A DNA stretch of 64,000 nucleotides from UBA1664 sp964531715 (GTDB lineage Bacteria > Pseudomonadota > Alphaproteobacteria > Micavibrionales > UBA1664). The notes below the pieces were generated by a model. The model saw nothing but the letters and a program-made list of their open reading frames with translations. It did not search any database and was not told where the DNA came from. Shown one piece after another: positions 15,956 to 24,702 of this stretch (its first letter is position 1; every line of letters starts with the position of its first letter). Made by a program: the position numbers and the translations under genes. The DNA lies in contig CAZHEE010000002.1 of assembly GCA_964531715.1 (NCBI GenBank), positions 1 to 64,000 of the forward strand, read 5' to 3'.

Positions 15956-16936
15956 ATGACACAGACATACGAAACGAAATTACTGATTATCGGCTCTGGC
16001 CCTGCGGGCTATACCGCCGCCATTTATGCCGCGAGAGCCAACCTCAAACCCATCATGGTGAGCGGGAGCGAACCGGGCGGGCAGCTCATGATTACGACGG
16101 ATGTTGAGAATTACCCGGGCTTTGCCAAAGGCGTTCAAGGCCCCGACCTCATGCAGGCGATGAAGGATCAGGCGGAATATGTCGGTACAACGATTATTCA
16201 GGATATGATTAAAGATGTCGATCTTTCCACTCATCCTTACACGGCGGTCGATGAGAGCGAGAATATTTACAAGGCCGATACAATCGTGATTTGCACTGGC
16301 GCGAAAGCGCGCTGGCTCGGGCTTGAAAGTGAATATAAATTTCAGGGCTTGGGCGTGTCGGCCTGCGCAACCTGTGACGGATTTTTCTTCCGCAATCAAC
16401 ATGTTTGTGTTGTCGGCGGCGGCAACAGCGCGGTTGAGGAAGCGCTCTTCCTCACAAATTTCTGCTCAAAAGTCACTCTCATCCACCGCCGTGACACATT
16501 ACGCGCCGAAAAGGTTATGCAAGACCGCCTGTTTGCCAATGAAAAAATCGAATGCATCTGGGACACAACTGTTGAGGAAGTCCTCGGCGTCGGGCATGGC
16601 GAGGGCGGCACGCCCGGCATGACAGGTGTTCGCCTCAAAAATATTAAAACGAACGAGGAAAGCATTTTGGATTGCGAGGGTATGTTCGTTGCCATCGGTC
16701 ATGACCCTGCAACGGCTTTATTTAAAGGTAAACTTAATATGGATAGCGAGGGCTATATCCTGACCGATCCGGACTCAACTGCGACAAGCATTCCCGGCGT
16801 TTATGCAGCGGGAGATGTGAAGGATAAAATTTACCGTCAGGCCATCACAGCCGCAGGCATGGGATGCATGGCCGCGCTTGAGGCCGATAAATGGCTGTCC
16901 GAGAAAGAGGATTCACAAAAAAATAAAGTGGCTTAA
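15956..16936 (+). CDS. trxB: Thioredoxin reductase
   Basis: FAD- and NADPH-dependent enzyme that keeps thioredoxin reduced in the cytosol. Of 326 residues, GSGPAGYTAAIYAARA near 13 binds FAD, the redox pair is C137/C140 in SACATCDG, GGGNSAVEEALFL near 154 binds NADPH, and the C-terminal FAD motif is YAAGDVKDKIYRQA. The length is typical of the low-molecular-weight type. It follows the ELM1 gene in the same direction and converges on gloB with one base between the stops. Confidence 0.97.
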   Translation: MTQTYETKLLIIGSGPAGYTAAIYAARANLKPIMVSGSEPGGQLMITTDVENYPGFAKGVQGPDLMQAMKDQAEYVGTTIIQDMIKDVDLSTHPYTAVDESENIYKADTIVICTGAKARWLGLESEYKFQGLGVSACATCDGFFFRNQHVCVVGGGNSAVEEALFLTNFCSKVTLIHRRDTLRAEKVMQDRLFANEKIECIWDTTVEEVLGVGHGEGGTPGMTGVRLKNIKTNEESILDCEGMFVAIGHDPATALFKGKLNMDSEGYILTDPDSTATSIPGVYAAGDVKDKIYRQAITAAGMGCMAALEADKWLSEKEDSQKNKVA

Positions 16937-16937
16937 C

Positions 16938-17630
16938 CTAAAAACTATCTTTTAACCTTCGATACTCTGCAAATTCCTTGACCGTTTCAGCCATAAGGAA
17001 CGGATTAGTTTTGAGTTCCTCGGCGAGGGTTGTCGGCATGGTGCAATCCATCTTTTTAAAAGTCTTATAACGGGTTTGAATTGCATGATTATCGGGCATG
17101 AGGTGGGCGGCGAATTTTGCGTTCGACAGGCTATATTCATGACCGCAGTAAATTTTAGTTTCAGGTGCAAAGCTTTTTATAACCTGCATAGTGGCGAACA
17201 TATCGGCAGGTGTCCCCTCAAATAATCTTCCGCATCCCATCGCGAATAATGTATCGCCGGAAAAAAGCACATGATGGTTTGGCTCATGCAATATCACATG
17301 GCCTTTCGTATGACCTTTGGTCAAATGGATATTTAAAGCCAGAGCGCCGACTTTAAAAACATCGCCGTTTTGTAAAGTTACATTGCGTGGCTCAGGATTT
17401 TCATCCGGCGCGGCAATTTTGCAATCATATTTCTCGTTGAGCTCATTATTCCCATCAATATGATCAAAATGTTTATGCGTGTTAACTATCCATTGCGGTT
17501 TGAGACGATGCTTATCCAGAAATGCAATAACCGGCGCGGCTTCACCAGGGTCAATAATCAAAATTGTCTCGCCATCCTCAACGATATAAGAATAATTATC
17601 GGATAAAACTTGCAGCACATGTATCTTCAT
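16938..17630 (-). CDS. gloB: Hydroxyacylglutathione hydrolase (glyoxalase II)
   Basis: Hydrolyses S-D-lactoylglutathione to lactate and glutathione in methylglyoxal detoxification. Metallo-beta-lactamase fold with the metal motif NTHKHFDHIDGN near residue 52, TKGHTKGHV near 102, FSGDTLFAMGCGRLFEGTP near 118 and CGHEYSLSNAKFA near 158, all typical of GloB. The 230 residues are slightly shorter than the usual 250 at the C-terminus. Its upstream region carries a palindromic repeat. Confidence 0.94.
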   Translation of the reverse strand: MKIHVLQVLSDNYSYIVEDGETILIIDPGEAAPVIAFLDKHRLKPQWIVNTHKHFDHIDGNNELNEKYDCKIAAPDENPEPRNVTLQNGDVFKVGALALNIHLTKGHTKGHVILHEPNHHVLFSGDTLFAMGCGRLFEGTPADMFATMQVIKSFAPETKIYCGHEYSLSNAKFAAHLMPDNHAIQTRYKTFKKMDCTMPTTLAEELKTNPFLMAETVKEFAEYRRLKDSF

Positions 17631-17650
17631 TTTTTTAAAATCCTTTCATC

Positions 17651-17752
17651 GTCATTGCCTGAATTGTGCATTCAAATCTAAGGCAATCCGGTTTTACATT
17701 TTATCAGACTGGATTCCCCTAGAATTTCATAAATGAAATGCGGGGAATGACG
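17651..17752. repeat. Palindromic element between gloB and the methyltransferase gene
   Basis: It begins GTCATTGCCTGAATTG, contains TGGATTCCCCTAGAATTTC and the complementary GAAATGCGGGGAATGACGG, and ends in ATGAC. It appears to be a mosaic of the dispersed GTCAT/ATGAC repeats of this genome. Confidence 0.7.
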
Positions 17753-17759
17753 GCGAGAT

Positions 17760-18548
17760 TTATAAAATTTCCGTCAGGCTTGTTTGTCCACTGCCGCGTT
17801 TTGCGGGTTGTTGCTGGCTCTCATGCGGCGCCCAGCCAATCATGTGAATAATATCAAAAGTCGCTTGAAAGCCGCCATTATAAAATCTGTTTTTATATTC
17901 ATTTTCAATATCTTGCTTCATATTTTTAAAATTTTGAGTTCGGTTTGAAAGCGCGTTTGCCTCCCCCATGTAATAAAGATCATCATAAAGGCTTTGCAGT
18001 TTCTGATAGGTGACTGTCACGCGGTCATAATCGACAACGGGTAGCGCGAAGCCTGCCTTTTGCATGAGAGCCGCCGCCTGATAATGATCAATCATCGGGT
18101 GAATATGATTTGACACACCACCTGTTTTTGCGAGCTCAGCCTCCATAATGGATGCCCTCAATTCTTGCAAACTTTGCCCGCCAAAAAAGGCGCATAGGAA
18201 TAATCCGTCCGGTTTTAACATGGTTTTGACCGCCATCAGAAAGCGCGGCACGTCATTCACCGTATGCAAATAAGGCAGGCATATTATGCAATCATAAGTT
18301 TCGGGCTCACCCAAAGGTGTTTCATTTAAACTTTCATCTAAATCAAATAATGTTTTGTTTTTAATATTTAAAAAATTTTCGCCGCGCTCGCCAATGATAA
18401 GAATATCTTTAAATTCACGTTGAATATCGCCGAGATTATCGCGAATGCGTTCCGCCGCCTTTTGAAACAAAAAATCATGCCCCTCTATATGCTTTCTCGC
18501 AATGAGGCGGTTTTTTCTGATTTTGTCTCTATCAAATAACGGGGTCAT
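17760..18548 (-). CDS. SAM-dependent methyltransferase, NDUFAF5/BioC-like
   Basis: Alphaproteobacterial homologue of the mitochondrial complex I assembly factor NDUFAF5. From MTPLFDRDKIRKNRLIARKH (18548) the N-terminus has the family start, in which the FDR motif is conserved. A Rossmann-type core follows (DILIIGERGENFL, CIICLPYLHTVNDVPRFL, LKPDGLFLCAFFGGQSLQEL). The usual glycine-rich SAM loop is weak (IGERGENF), so activity is not certain. The longer open frame upstream overlaps comF antisense and is rejected. Its start lies 16 bp from the divergent comF. Confidence 0.8.
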   Translation of the reverse strand: MTPLFDRDKIRKNRLIARKHIEGHDFLFQKAAERIRDNLGDIQREFKDILIIGERGENFLNIKNKTLFDLDESLNETPLGEPETYDCIICLPYLHTVNDVPRFLMAVKTMLKPDGLFLCAFFGGQSLQELRASIMEAELAKTGGVSNHIHPMIDHYQAAALMQKAGFALPVVDYDRVTVTYQKLQSLYDDLYYMGEANALSNRTQNFKNMKQDIENEYKNRFYNGGFQATFDIIHMIGWAPHESQQQPAKRGSGQTSLTEIL

Positions 18549-18564
18549 TGCGTATATATTTAGC

Positions 18565-19302
18565 ATGGTACAGGCGTTAAAAAAACAGGCGAATATCATC
18601 GGACATGGTGTGCTTGATTTTTTATTGCCGCCATTATGCCCCGCCACGGGGGAGCCAGTGGACGCGCATGGCATGGTTCACGCGCAATATTGGCAGTCTT
18701 TGACATTCATTAATCCACCTTATTGCGCATCATGCGGTAATCCATTTTCATTTACAGTTGAGAATATGGTTTGCGGTTCATGCCTGGAACGCGCGCCTAT
18801 CTATCATTCTCATCGTTCAGCCCTAACCTATGATGAGGCAAGCCGAAAGCTCATTTTGCGCTTTAAGCATGGTGATCAAATTCATGCCGCCCGCGCCTTT
18901 ATCCCTTGGCTGGTTCAGGCAGGGCAGACCATGTTACATGAAACAGATATTCTGATCCCTGTTCCGCTCCACACGCTGCGCTTAATCAAAAGACGCTTTA
19001 ATCAGGCGGATATCATCGCGCGGCAACTCTTACCCTATGTTCGTCAAGTTGATTACCTCGCCGATGGTTTGGTGCGAACACGCCATACGCAAAGTCAAGG
19101 ACATAAGAAAGCCAAAGACCGCAAGCGGAATGTCCGTAAAGCCTTTGAGGTAAAATATCCTCATAAAATTGAGAATAAGAAAATTCTACTGATAGATGAT
19201 GTTTACACCACAGGCGCGACATTGAATGAATGTGCCAAAACGCTGTACGATTCAGGCGCGGCACAAGTGGATTGCTTGACACTCGCCAAAGTCGTTAAAT
19301 AG
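18565..19302 (+). CDS. comF: ComF-family phosphoribosyltransferase-like protein
   Basis: ComF proteins are linked to DNA uptake in competent bacteria but are widespread elsewhere. The 245 residues begin MVQALKKQA, then a zinc-finger-like segment (LPPLCPATGEPV, CASCGNPF, CGSCLERAP) and a phosphoribosyltransferase domain with the PRPP loop ILLIDDVYTTGATLNEC near 210. No other competence genes lie in the window. The 3' end overlaps the convergent UbiH-like gene by 8 bases. Confidence 0.88.
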   Translation: MVQALKKQANIIGHGVLDFLLPPLCPATGEPVDAHGMVHAQYWQSLTFINPPYCASCGNPFSFTVENMVCGSCLERAPIYHSHRSALTYDEASRKLILRFKHGDQIHAARAFIPWLVQAGQTMLHETDILIPVPLHTLRLIKRRFNQADIIARQLLPYVRQVDYLADGLVRTRHTQSQGHKKAKDRKRNVRKAFEVKYPHKIENKKILLIDDVYTTGATLNECAKTLYDSGAAQVDCLTLAKVVK

Positions 19303-20455
19303 CAGGCGCGAGCCCTTCCTGCATAAGCATCTGCCTTAAAGGGCTTATCGCCATTGCATTTTTCAGCCCTATTCGACGGATAAGCTTAACGGCAGGATTA
19401 TCACTTATTATAAAGCTATTAAGCATGTCAATGCCATAAAACCGTGTTTTTAAATCACGCATGCGGCGATTCTCATAAGCCTTTAAAACATTATGAGAAC
19501 CAATCGCCTGCCCATTGTCACGCGCTTTCATAATTTCTTCATAAAGTACGGCAACATCGCGGAGTGAGAGGTTTAACCCCTGTGCCCCGAGTGGGGACAA
19601 CACGTGCGCGGCCTCTGCAATCAAGGCGGTTTTCGGTGCGATGAGGGTGTTAGCTTTCAAGGTCATCAAAGGCCAGCTTTCCGCGCCATGCCCGAGGAGC
19701 TCAATACGCCCTAAAATATCACGGCTGCGCGCTTGCAGTGCCTGAATAAAGGCTTTTTGAGGTAGCTTTATGAATGTTTCGGCATCGCTCGTTTTCTCAA
19801 CCCAGACAACGGAAGATCGGTTATCGCCTGCAGGGACAAAAGTGCAAGGGCCACCTGAACGTTGAAATTCATAAGACGTGTTCTCGTGGTTTAAGCTGTG
19901 GCTAACCAAACACGTAATTGCGGTTTGGTCATAGTGTTTCTGAGTTGTCTCAATGCCTGCCCAATCACGAACGACGGAGTGACGTCCGTCCGCACCAATG
20001 ACCAGATCCGCACTTATAATACTATCATCTTCATAAGAAATTTCTGCATTTTCATGTATCATGATATTTTCACTATCCTTTGCCTTTTGATGGAGCGCGG
20101 CGCGAAGTGATTGGATCGGAATATTATACCCGAAACAGTCCAGTCCCAGTTCGGACGCATTAAAAGCCTGCCTGATAATCTTATCTTCGCCGCGCGGAAA
20201 ATCGCTGTCATCCATAATAGTCAAGGTTGATAGTGCGCAAGCTTGTGGTTTAAAGTCAGGCCAAATGCCGATTTTCTCCAATAACGCGAGTGAGTTTTGC
20301 ATGAGCGCGGCCGTACGGCTTGATAATGGCTCAGGTTTTTCAGGAATCTTAAGTTTATCGCAAAGCGTAACTTCAATTCCCTCTTGCGCAAGGAGCAAGG
20401 CCATACTCAGCCCCGGCACACCTGCACCCATGATTGTGACTTTACATTTTTGCAT
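19295..20455 (-). CDS. FAD-dependent monooxygenase, UbiH/UbiF/VisC family
   Basis: Family members hydroxylate the ubiquinone ring. The 386 residues show the FAD dinucleotide fold VTIMGAGVPGLSMALLLAQE near residue 6, the DG motif VIGADGRHSVVRDWAG near 156, and the second FAD motif LSPLGAQGLNLSLRDVAVL near 288. The second residue of the GxGxxG fold is Ala in place of the usual Gly, a common variation. Which ring position it acts on cannot be told from the sequence. It is divergent from grxC. Confidence 0.9.
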   Translation of the reverse strand: MQKCKVTIMGAGVPGLSMALLLAQEGIEVTLCDKLKIPEKPEPLSSRTAALMQNSLALLEKIGIWPDFKPQACALSTLTIMDDSDFPRGEDKIIRQAFNASELGLDCFGYNIPIQSLRAALHQKAKDSENIMIHENAEISYEDDSIISADLVIGADGRHSVVRDWAGIETTQKHYDQTAITCLVSHSLNHENTSYEFQRSGGPCTFVPAGDNRSSVVWVEKTSDAETFIKLPQKAFIQALQARSRDILGRIELLGHGAESWPLMTLKANTLIAPKTALIAEAAHVLSPLGAQGLNLSLRDVAVLYEEIMKARDNGQAIGSHNVLKAYENRRMRDLKTRFYGIDMLNSFIISDNPAVKLIRRIGLKNAMAISPLRQMLMQEGLAPAI

Positions 20456-20509
20456 TGCGATATAGTTTATCCTTTAACTTCAGTTATAAAACAAGAAAGT
20501 AGAAAAAAA

Positions 20510-20767
20510 ATGCCGAAAATCGAGATTTATACTTGGGATACCTGCCCTTTTTGCCACAAAGCCAAAGCTTTACTGGACAGCAAGGATGCGGATTACACGG
20601 AATATATGATCAAAGGTGATGAGGATGCCCGCGATAAAATGGCGGAACGCGCCAATGGTCGTCGCACGGTTCCCCAGATTTTTATTGATGATCAATGGAT
20701 TGGCGGATGCGATGATGCGCACATGCTGGAGGCTGAAGGCAAGCTTGATAAATTGCTTGCGGCTTAG
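20510..20767 (+). CDS. grxC: Glutaredoxin 3
   Basis: Glutathione-dependent thiol oxidoreductase of 85 residues. The dithiol site is TCPFC (Cys12, Cys15), the glutathione-binding TVPQIFID is near 53, and GGCDDAHMLEAEGKLDKLL closes the fold. The start is MPKIEIYTWD; the longer open frame overlaps the UbiH-like gene antisense and is rejected. It often stands near comF in alphaproteobacteria, as here. A small membrane protein gene follows 23 bases downstream. Confidence 0.93.
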   Translation: MPKIEIYTWDTCPFCHKAKALLDSKDADYTEYMIKGDEDARDKMAERANGRRTVPQIFIDDQWIGGCDDAHMLEAEGKLDKLLAA

Positions 20768-20790
20768 GCGCGGTCGCTCTAGGCTTAACC

Positions 20791-21009
20791 ATGACAAAAA
20801 TAAAAGATGATGTTAAAGACGTTGCCGAGAAGGTTGCCGATACCGCTCATGATGTTGAAGACGAATTGGAAACAGTTGCGCATAATGTTGTTCATCCTGA
20901 AGATGAGACTGATGCCGAGGCGCGACGCCGTCAACCCTTTATGCCGATTGTCGGTGCGTTAGTGATAGGAATTATCTTGCTTATTGTCTTGGCATTTTTC
21001 TTTATATAA
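20791..21009 (+). CDS. Small C-terminally anchored membrane protein
   Basis: A 72-residue protein that I cannot assign to a named family. The first 45 residues are acidic and helical, with a Val/Asp/Ala pattern that suggests an amphipathic or coiled helix (KDDVKDVAEKVADTAHDV). After RRRQPFMP a single hydrophobic segment IVGALVIGIILLIVLAFFF runs to the end. The basic residues before the segment suggest that the N-terminal part is cytosolic. It follows grxC and is followed by a strong hairpin, so it is probably the last gene of the unit. Confidence 0.7.
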   Translation: MTKIKDDVKDVAEKVADTAHDVEDELETVAHNVVHPEDETDAEARRRQPFMPIVGALVIGIILLIVLAFFFI

Positions 21010-21036
21010 AAACCGTAATTTTAAGATTCTTCCAGT

Positions 21037-21062
21037 GGGGACACCCTCATGAGGGTGTCCCC
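21037..21062. terminator. Perfect 26-bp palindrome, likely bidirectional terminator
   Basis: GGGGACACCCTCA and its exact reverse complement TGAGGGTGTCCCC are joined directly. It lies between the converging ends of the small membrane protein gene and rdgB. There is no long T run, so it could instead be a dispersed repeat; a similar hairpin (GGGGACACTCT...GTCCCC) lies at 61458-61484. Confidence 0.65.
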
Positions 21063-21070
21063 GAACAGTA

Positions 21071-21670
21071 TTAATTTTCTTTCAGGGCATTAACTATAGC
21101 ATCAAAAGCCCTGCGGCGGTGGGAGTGTTTATCTTTTCCTTCCGCCCCCAGCTCACCAAAAGTTTGTGTTTCGCCTTCGGGGATAAAGATAGGATCATAG
21201 CCAAAGCCCTTGTCACCGCGCGGCGGAAAGTTTAAATGTCCTTTGATCTCACCTGTGCCTGTAAATTCCCGCCCGTCAGGCATGACAAGCGCGTGCACGG
21301 CCGTAAATTGCGCAGTCATATCGTCTATATCGTTCAAAGCTTTTTGAATTTTATCGAAAGCATAGGCATAATCTTTCTCGCCACTCTCATTGATTGCCCA
21401 TCGCGCCGAGTTAATTCCTGGCTGACCGCTCAGCGCGTTAACGCATAACCCGCTATCATCCGCCAGACAAGGCATAGCGGTAATCTCACAGGCGTGCCGC
21501 GCCTTTAATAGCGCATTGCCGATAAAGCTATCTTCGGTTTCCTCCGGCTCAGGCAAGCTTAAAGATGCAGCAGAGATAAGTTTGACATCATAAGGCTCAA
21601 ATAATTTTTGAAACTCTTTGAGCTTGCCTTGATTATGGCTCGCGAGCACGATTTTTGTCGGAAATATCAT
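21071..21670 (-). CDS. rdgB: XTP/dITP pyrophosphatase (RdgB/Ham1 family)
   Basis: Hydrolyses dITP and XTP to keep deaminated purines out of DNA. The 199 residues have the family N-terminus LASHNQGKLKEFQ, the metal motif CLADDSGLCVNALSGQPGI near 66, and the substrate-binding C-terminal block GDKGFGYDPIFIPEGE and HSHRRRAFDAIV. rph and rdgB are neighbours in many alphaproteobacteria; here a CtrA-like gene lies between them, 5 bases upstream of rdgB. Confidence 0.95.
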   Translation of the reverse strand: MIFPTKIVLASHNQGKLKEFQKLFEPYDVKLISAASLSLPEPEETEDSFIGNALLKARHACEITAMPCLADDSGLCVNALSGQPGINSARWAINESGEKDYAYAFDKIQKALNDIDDMTAQFTAVHALVMPDGREFTGTGEIKGHLNFPPRGDKGFGYDPIFIPEGETQTFGELGAEGKDKHSHRRRAFDAIVNALKEN

Positions 21671-21675
21671 AAATT

Positions 21676-22458
21676 TTATTTAACAACCATTTTAGGCTTA
21701 TCTCTTCTTTCTCTATGAGAAATTTGATTGGAACTAGCTTCTTTTTTCATGGCTATTTTTGGTCTGCTAAGTCTGACGGGTTCATCTGTCAACTCAAAGC
21801 CTTTTCCCCATATTGTTCTTATATGATGTACCCCATCATTTGCATCAGCAAGTTTTTTTCTTAGCTTACATACAAAAACATCAAGTATTCTCATACCAGG
21901 CTGCTCTGTAGAGGGATAAAGATGATCCATAAGCGTATCTTTTGTAACTGTCATTCCCTTTTTTAAGGCTAAATATTCTAAAATTTGATGTTCCTTACCT
22001 GTAAGGCAAACTTCTTGACCTTTTACTTCTACAGTTTTTTGTTTAAAATTAATTACAATATTGCCTACTGTGCATACTGGGCCTCTAAAACGTAAACTTT
22101 TTCTATTTTCAATAGCTTTAATTCGGCAAAACAACTCTTCGACAGAAATGCTTTCTGGCTGGACATCATCTGCCCCTGCCCATAACATCTTTGCTTTTTC
22201 TTCAGGATCATCTGTTCTGATTAAAGCTAAAATAGGGTTATCTATATCCTGGCTCCTTATAGCTTTAATAAAATCATATAAATCACTTCCCTTCATATCA
22301 GGGCAAGCAACAATTAAGCTCGAATCACCTTCTCTAGCAAGTTTAATGACTTCATGAGCATCAGGTACTATCTGAATATGATGGGAGCCGCCTTCTGAAA
22401 ATTTCGTAACATCATCATCTAGCGCAAACGTTTCACCGCCTGCAAATATAATCTTCAT
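21676..22458 (-). CDS. CtrA-like regulator with a degenerate receiver domain
   Basis: The C-terminal half is a close match to the DNA-binding domain of the cell-cycle regulator CtrA: VCLTGKEHQILEYLALKKG, DVFVCKLRKKLADANDG and IRTIWGKGFEL. The N-terminal half keeps the receiver length but has lost its chemistry. The acidic pair of the usual IEDD is replaced by AGGE, the phospho-acceptor stretch (normally LLDLNLPDM) is IVACPDM, and the TKPF lysine is gone (ADDVQPESIS). It probably acts without phosphorylation or as an antagonist at CtrA sites. The gene is more AT-rich than its neighbours rph and rdgB. Whether a canonical CtrA exists elsewhere in the genome is unknown. Confidence 0.88.
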   Translation of the reverse strand: MKIIFAGGETFALDDDVTKFSEGGSHHIQIVPDAHEVIKLAREGDSSLIVACPDMKGSDLYDFIKAIRSQDIDNPILALIRTDDPEEKAKMLWAGADDVQPESISVEELFCRIKAIENRKSLRFRGPVCTVGNIVINFKQKTVEVKGQEVCLTGKEHQILEYLALKKGMTVTKDTLMDHLYPSTEQPGMRILDVFVCKLRKKLADANDGVHHIRTIWGKGFELTDEPVRLSRPKIAMKKEASSNQISHRERRDKPKMVVK

Positions 22459-22533
22459 AATTAAACTCTCTAAAAAAATATTAATCTATACTATTAATGA
22501 TTAAACATATATTGTATCAAATATCAAGTTTTT

Positions 22534-23247
22534 TTATGTAATATTATTTTGTATCTCTTTCAACTCATCACAACCTTTTTTTGCTAAATCGAGGAGGGTT
22601 TGAAATTGCGCTTCACTAAATGGATCAGCTTCAGCCGTTGCCTGTATCTCAACCAGACCGCCTTTTCCTGTTAACACAAAATTCGCATCGGCTTCTGCGG
22701 ATGAGTCCTCATTATAATCAAGGTCGAGGACACACTCGCCCCGAAAAATCCCGCAAGAAATTGCGGCAATACTGTCCGTTACAGGAATGTCTTTCAATAA
22801 GCCTATCGTTTGCAAATGTTTGAATGCAAGCATCAGCGCAACATAGCCGCCCGTGATTGAGGCCGTCCGCGTCCCGCCATCGGCTTGCAAAACGTCGCAG
22901 TCAATTTTGATTTGACGCTCCCCCATTTTATCCATGTCAACTACCGCGCGAAGTGACCGTCCTATGAGACGTTGTATTTCCTGCGTGCGGCCTGACTGCT
23001 TACCTTTTGCTGACTCACGATCCATTCGAGAGTGAGTGGAGCGTGGGAGCATACCATATTCGGCCGTAACCCACCCTTTACCTGTATTACGCATCCATCC
23101 GGGTACTTTTTCCTCAACACTTGCCGTACATAAAACATGGGTTTCACCGCATTTGATAATACAGGAACCCTCGGCATGACGATTGACATTTGTCTCAATG
23201 ATGATTGATCGCATTTCATTGTTCTGACGGCCTGATGGACGGTTCAT
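22534..23247 (-). CDS. rph: Ribonuclease PH
   Basis: Phosphorolytic 3'-5' exoribonuclease that trims tRNA 3' ends. From MNRPSGRQNNEMR (23247), chosen because AGGAAG lies just upstream, it has 237 residues. It shows the family blocks GWVTAEYGMLPRSTHSRMDRE (in parts: WVTAEYGMLPRST), SLRAVVDMDKMGERQIKIDCDV (in parts: GERQIKIDCDV) and LQADGGTRTASITGGYVAL. The further in-frame start at 23286 is not needed. It is divergent from grpE; the region between holds a heat-shock-like promoter. Confidence 0.95.
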   Translation of the reverse strand: MNRPSGRQNNEMRSIIIETNVNRHAEGSCIIKCGETHVLCTASVEEKVPGWMRNTGKGWVTAEYGMLPRSTHSRMDRESAKGKQSGRTQEIQRLIGRSLRAVVDMDKMGERQIKIDCDVLQADGGTRTASITGGYVALMLAFKHLQTIGLLKDIPVTDSIAAISCGIFRGECVLDLDYNEDSSAEADANFVLTGKGGLVEIQATAEADPFSEAQFQTLLDLAKKGCDELKEIQNNIT

Positions 23248-23320
23248 AATGGTTCTTCCTCTTATATGATTAATGATTGCGACCATATTTTAAATGATGT
23301 CAAATCACAAGGGCGAACCG

Positions 23321-23348
23321 CTTGAAATTCTATGGCAATTTCATTATA
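23321..23348 (+). promoter_or_regulatory. Candidate sigma32 (heat-shock) promoter of grpE
   Basis: CTTGAAA at 23321-23327 is followed after 13 bp by TCATTATA at 23341-23348, close to the heat-shock pattern CTTGAAA-N11-16-CCATNTA. It lies 36-64 bases before the grpE start and points toward it. A heat-shock signal fits the role of GrpE. Predicted from sequence only. Confidence 0.5.
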
Positions 23349-23384
23349 TAAAGCTATTAAAACCAATGAATGAGAAAAGAAATA

Positions 23385-23990
23385 ATGAGCAACACCGCCG
23401 AAAATCAAAATAATGACATTCCTGAAGAAAACGAAAATCAGGAAAATATCCACAATGATGAAGCTGTATCAGAATTACATGAGGATGATGCACTGACCCT
23501 CATTACGAAAGAGCGCGATGATTTGCGTGATAAGCTGATGCGGGCTTTGGCTGAGGCAGAAAATACGCGAAAGCGGATGGAACGTTCTCAGGCCGATACA
23601 ACGAAATATGCCGTAACCGGCTTTGCCAAGGATATGCTGGACATTGCCGATAATCTTCACCGTGCTTTACATGCAATCACGGAAGAGCAAATGGAGAATG
23701 AAACGGTAAAGCTTCTCTATAACGGTGTTGCCGCAACAGAGAAAATTATGCTTTCAACACTTGAAAAGCATGGCATTCAAAAGATTGAGCCGACCAAAGG
23801 TAAGTTTGACCCGAATTTTCATGAGGTTATGTTTGAAACCGAAATACCGGGCAAGGATAATGGCGAGATTATACAATTGCTTGAGGCAGGCTATACTATC
23901 CATGACCGCCTCTTGCGCCCTGCCCGCGTCGGGGTTGCGAAAGCCGCAAATAAAGGCGGCACTGACTATTCGATTGATGAAGAAGTTTAA
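23385..23990 (+). CDS. grpE: Nucleotide exchange factor GrpE
   Basis: Releases ADP from DnaK. From the ATG at 23385 (MSNTAENQNN) it has about 201 residues. An acidic disordered N-terminus comes first, then a long helix from about 45 (KERDDLRDKLMRALAEAENT), then the beta domain with EKHGIQKIEPTKGKFDPNFH and the C-terminal signature LRPARVGVAK. An upstream in-frame ATG at 23370 would add five residues, but a purine-rich ribosome site favours 23385. It lies apart from dnaK and dnaJ and has its own candidate heat-shock promoter. Confidence 0.95.
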   Translation: MSNTAENQNNDIPEENENQENIHNDEAVSELHEDDALTLITKERDDLRDKLMRALAEAENTRKRMERSQADTTKYAVTGFAKDMLDIADNLHRALHAITEEQMENETVKLLYNGVAATEKIMLSTLEKHGIQKIEPTKGKFDPNFHEVMFETEIPGKDNGEIIQLLEAGYTIHDRLLRPARVGVAKAANKGGTDYSIDEEV

Positions 23991-24072
23991 TTAAGTTACT
24001 CTTTATTAACAAATTTTAGCCATAGTATCACTTTATGGTTTAAGAAATCACATTCCTTCTAAGGTTTTTTTC

Positions 24073-24702
24073 ATGCGCGCCCTGTTTTTTTGCATTTTTA
24101 TTTATATCGTTATTATAATGAGTTCATTAACAGCCATGGCACAGGAAAACATGGAAAAGGCAATATTGGCAGGCGGATGCTTCTGGTGCATTGAAAGCGA
24201 CTTTGAAAAGCTGGACGGCGTTGCGGAAGCGGTTTCCGGGTATGCCGGTGGCGACAGACCAAACCCTGTATATGAGAATTACAATAAAGTAACCGAGGAG
24301 TTTCAAACACCCCATATTGAGGTAATTGAGGTCACTTATGACAGTGAAAAACTCTCTTACAAAGACATTTTAGACTATTTTGTCCGCCATATAGATCCGA
24401 CAGATGGTGAGGGTCAGTTTTGTGACCGTGGCCCGGGTTATCGCCCTGCCATATTCGTAAATAATGATGAAGAACGCAAAATAGCTGAAACGGTTTTGGC
24501 AGAAACACAAGACATTATCGGTCAGGATGTGAATGTCGAAATCTTACCCATGGCCCAATTCAATGCGGCAGAAGATTATCATCAGGATTACGCCAATAAG
24601 AGTCCTATCCGCTATAAATTCTATCGCTGGAATTGCGGACGCGATCAAACAATTGCCGATATCTGGGGTAAAGACCAACCAAAACAAGCGGATTTTAATT
24701 AG
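24073..24702 (+). CDS. msrA: Peptide methionine sulfoxide reductase MsrA, exported
   Basis: Reduces methionine-S-sulfoxide in proteins. After a signal peptide (about residues 1-23, FIYIVIIMSSLTAMAQ) the MsrA domain starts with AILAGGCFWCIESDF, with C36 as the catalytic cysteine, then GYAGGDRPNPVYENY and YHQDYANKSPIRY. The signal peptide suggests a periplasmic role in repairing envelope proteins. The stop codon TAG is completed by the first two bases of an inserted inverted-repeat element (24701-24973), so the native 3' end may have been slightly different. Confidence 0.94.
   Translation: MRALFFCIFIYIVIIMSSLTAMAQENMEKAILAGGCFWCIESDFEKLDGVAEAVSGYAGGDRPNPVYENYNKVTEEFQTPHIEVIEVTYDSEKLSYKDILDYFVRHIDPTDGEGQFCDRGPGYRPAIFVNNDEERKIAETVLAETQDIIGQDVNVEILPMAQFNAAEDYHQDYANKSPIRYKFYRWNCGRDQTIADIWGKDQPKQADFN

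Noticed and set aside
24073..24702. msrA/msrB fusion
   Set aside because: Only the MsrA domain is present; no MsrB motif follows.
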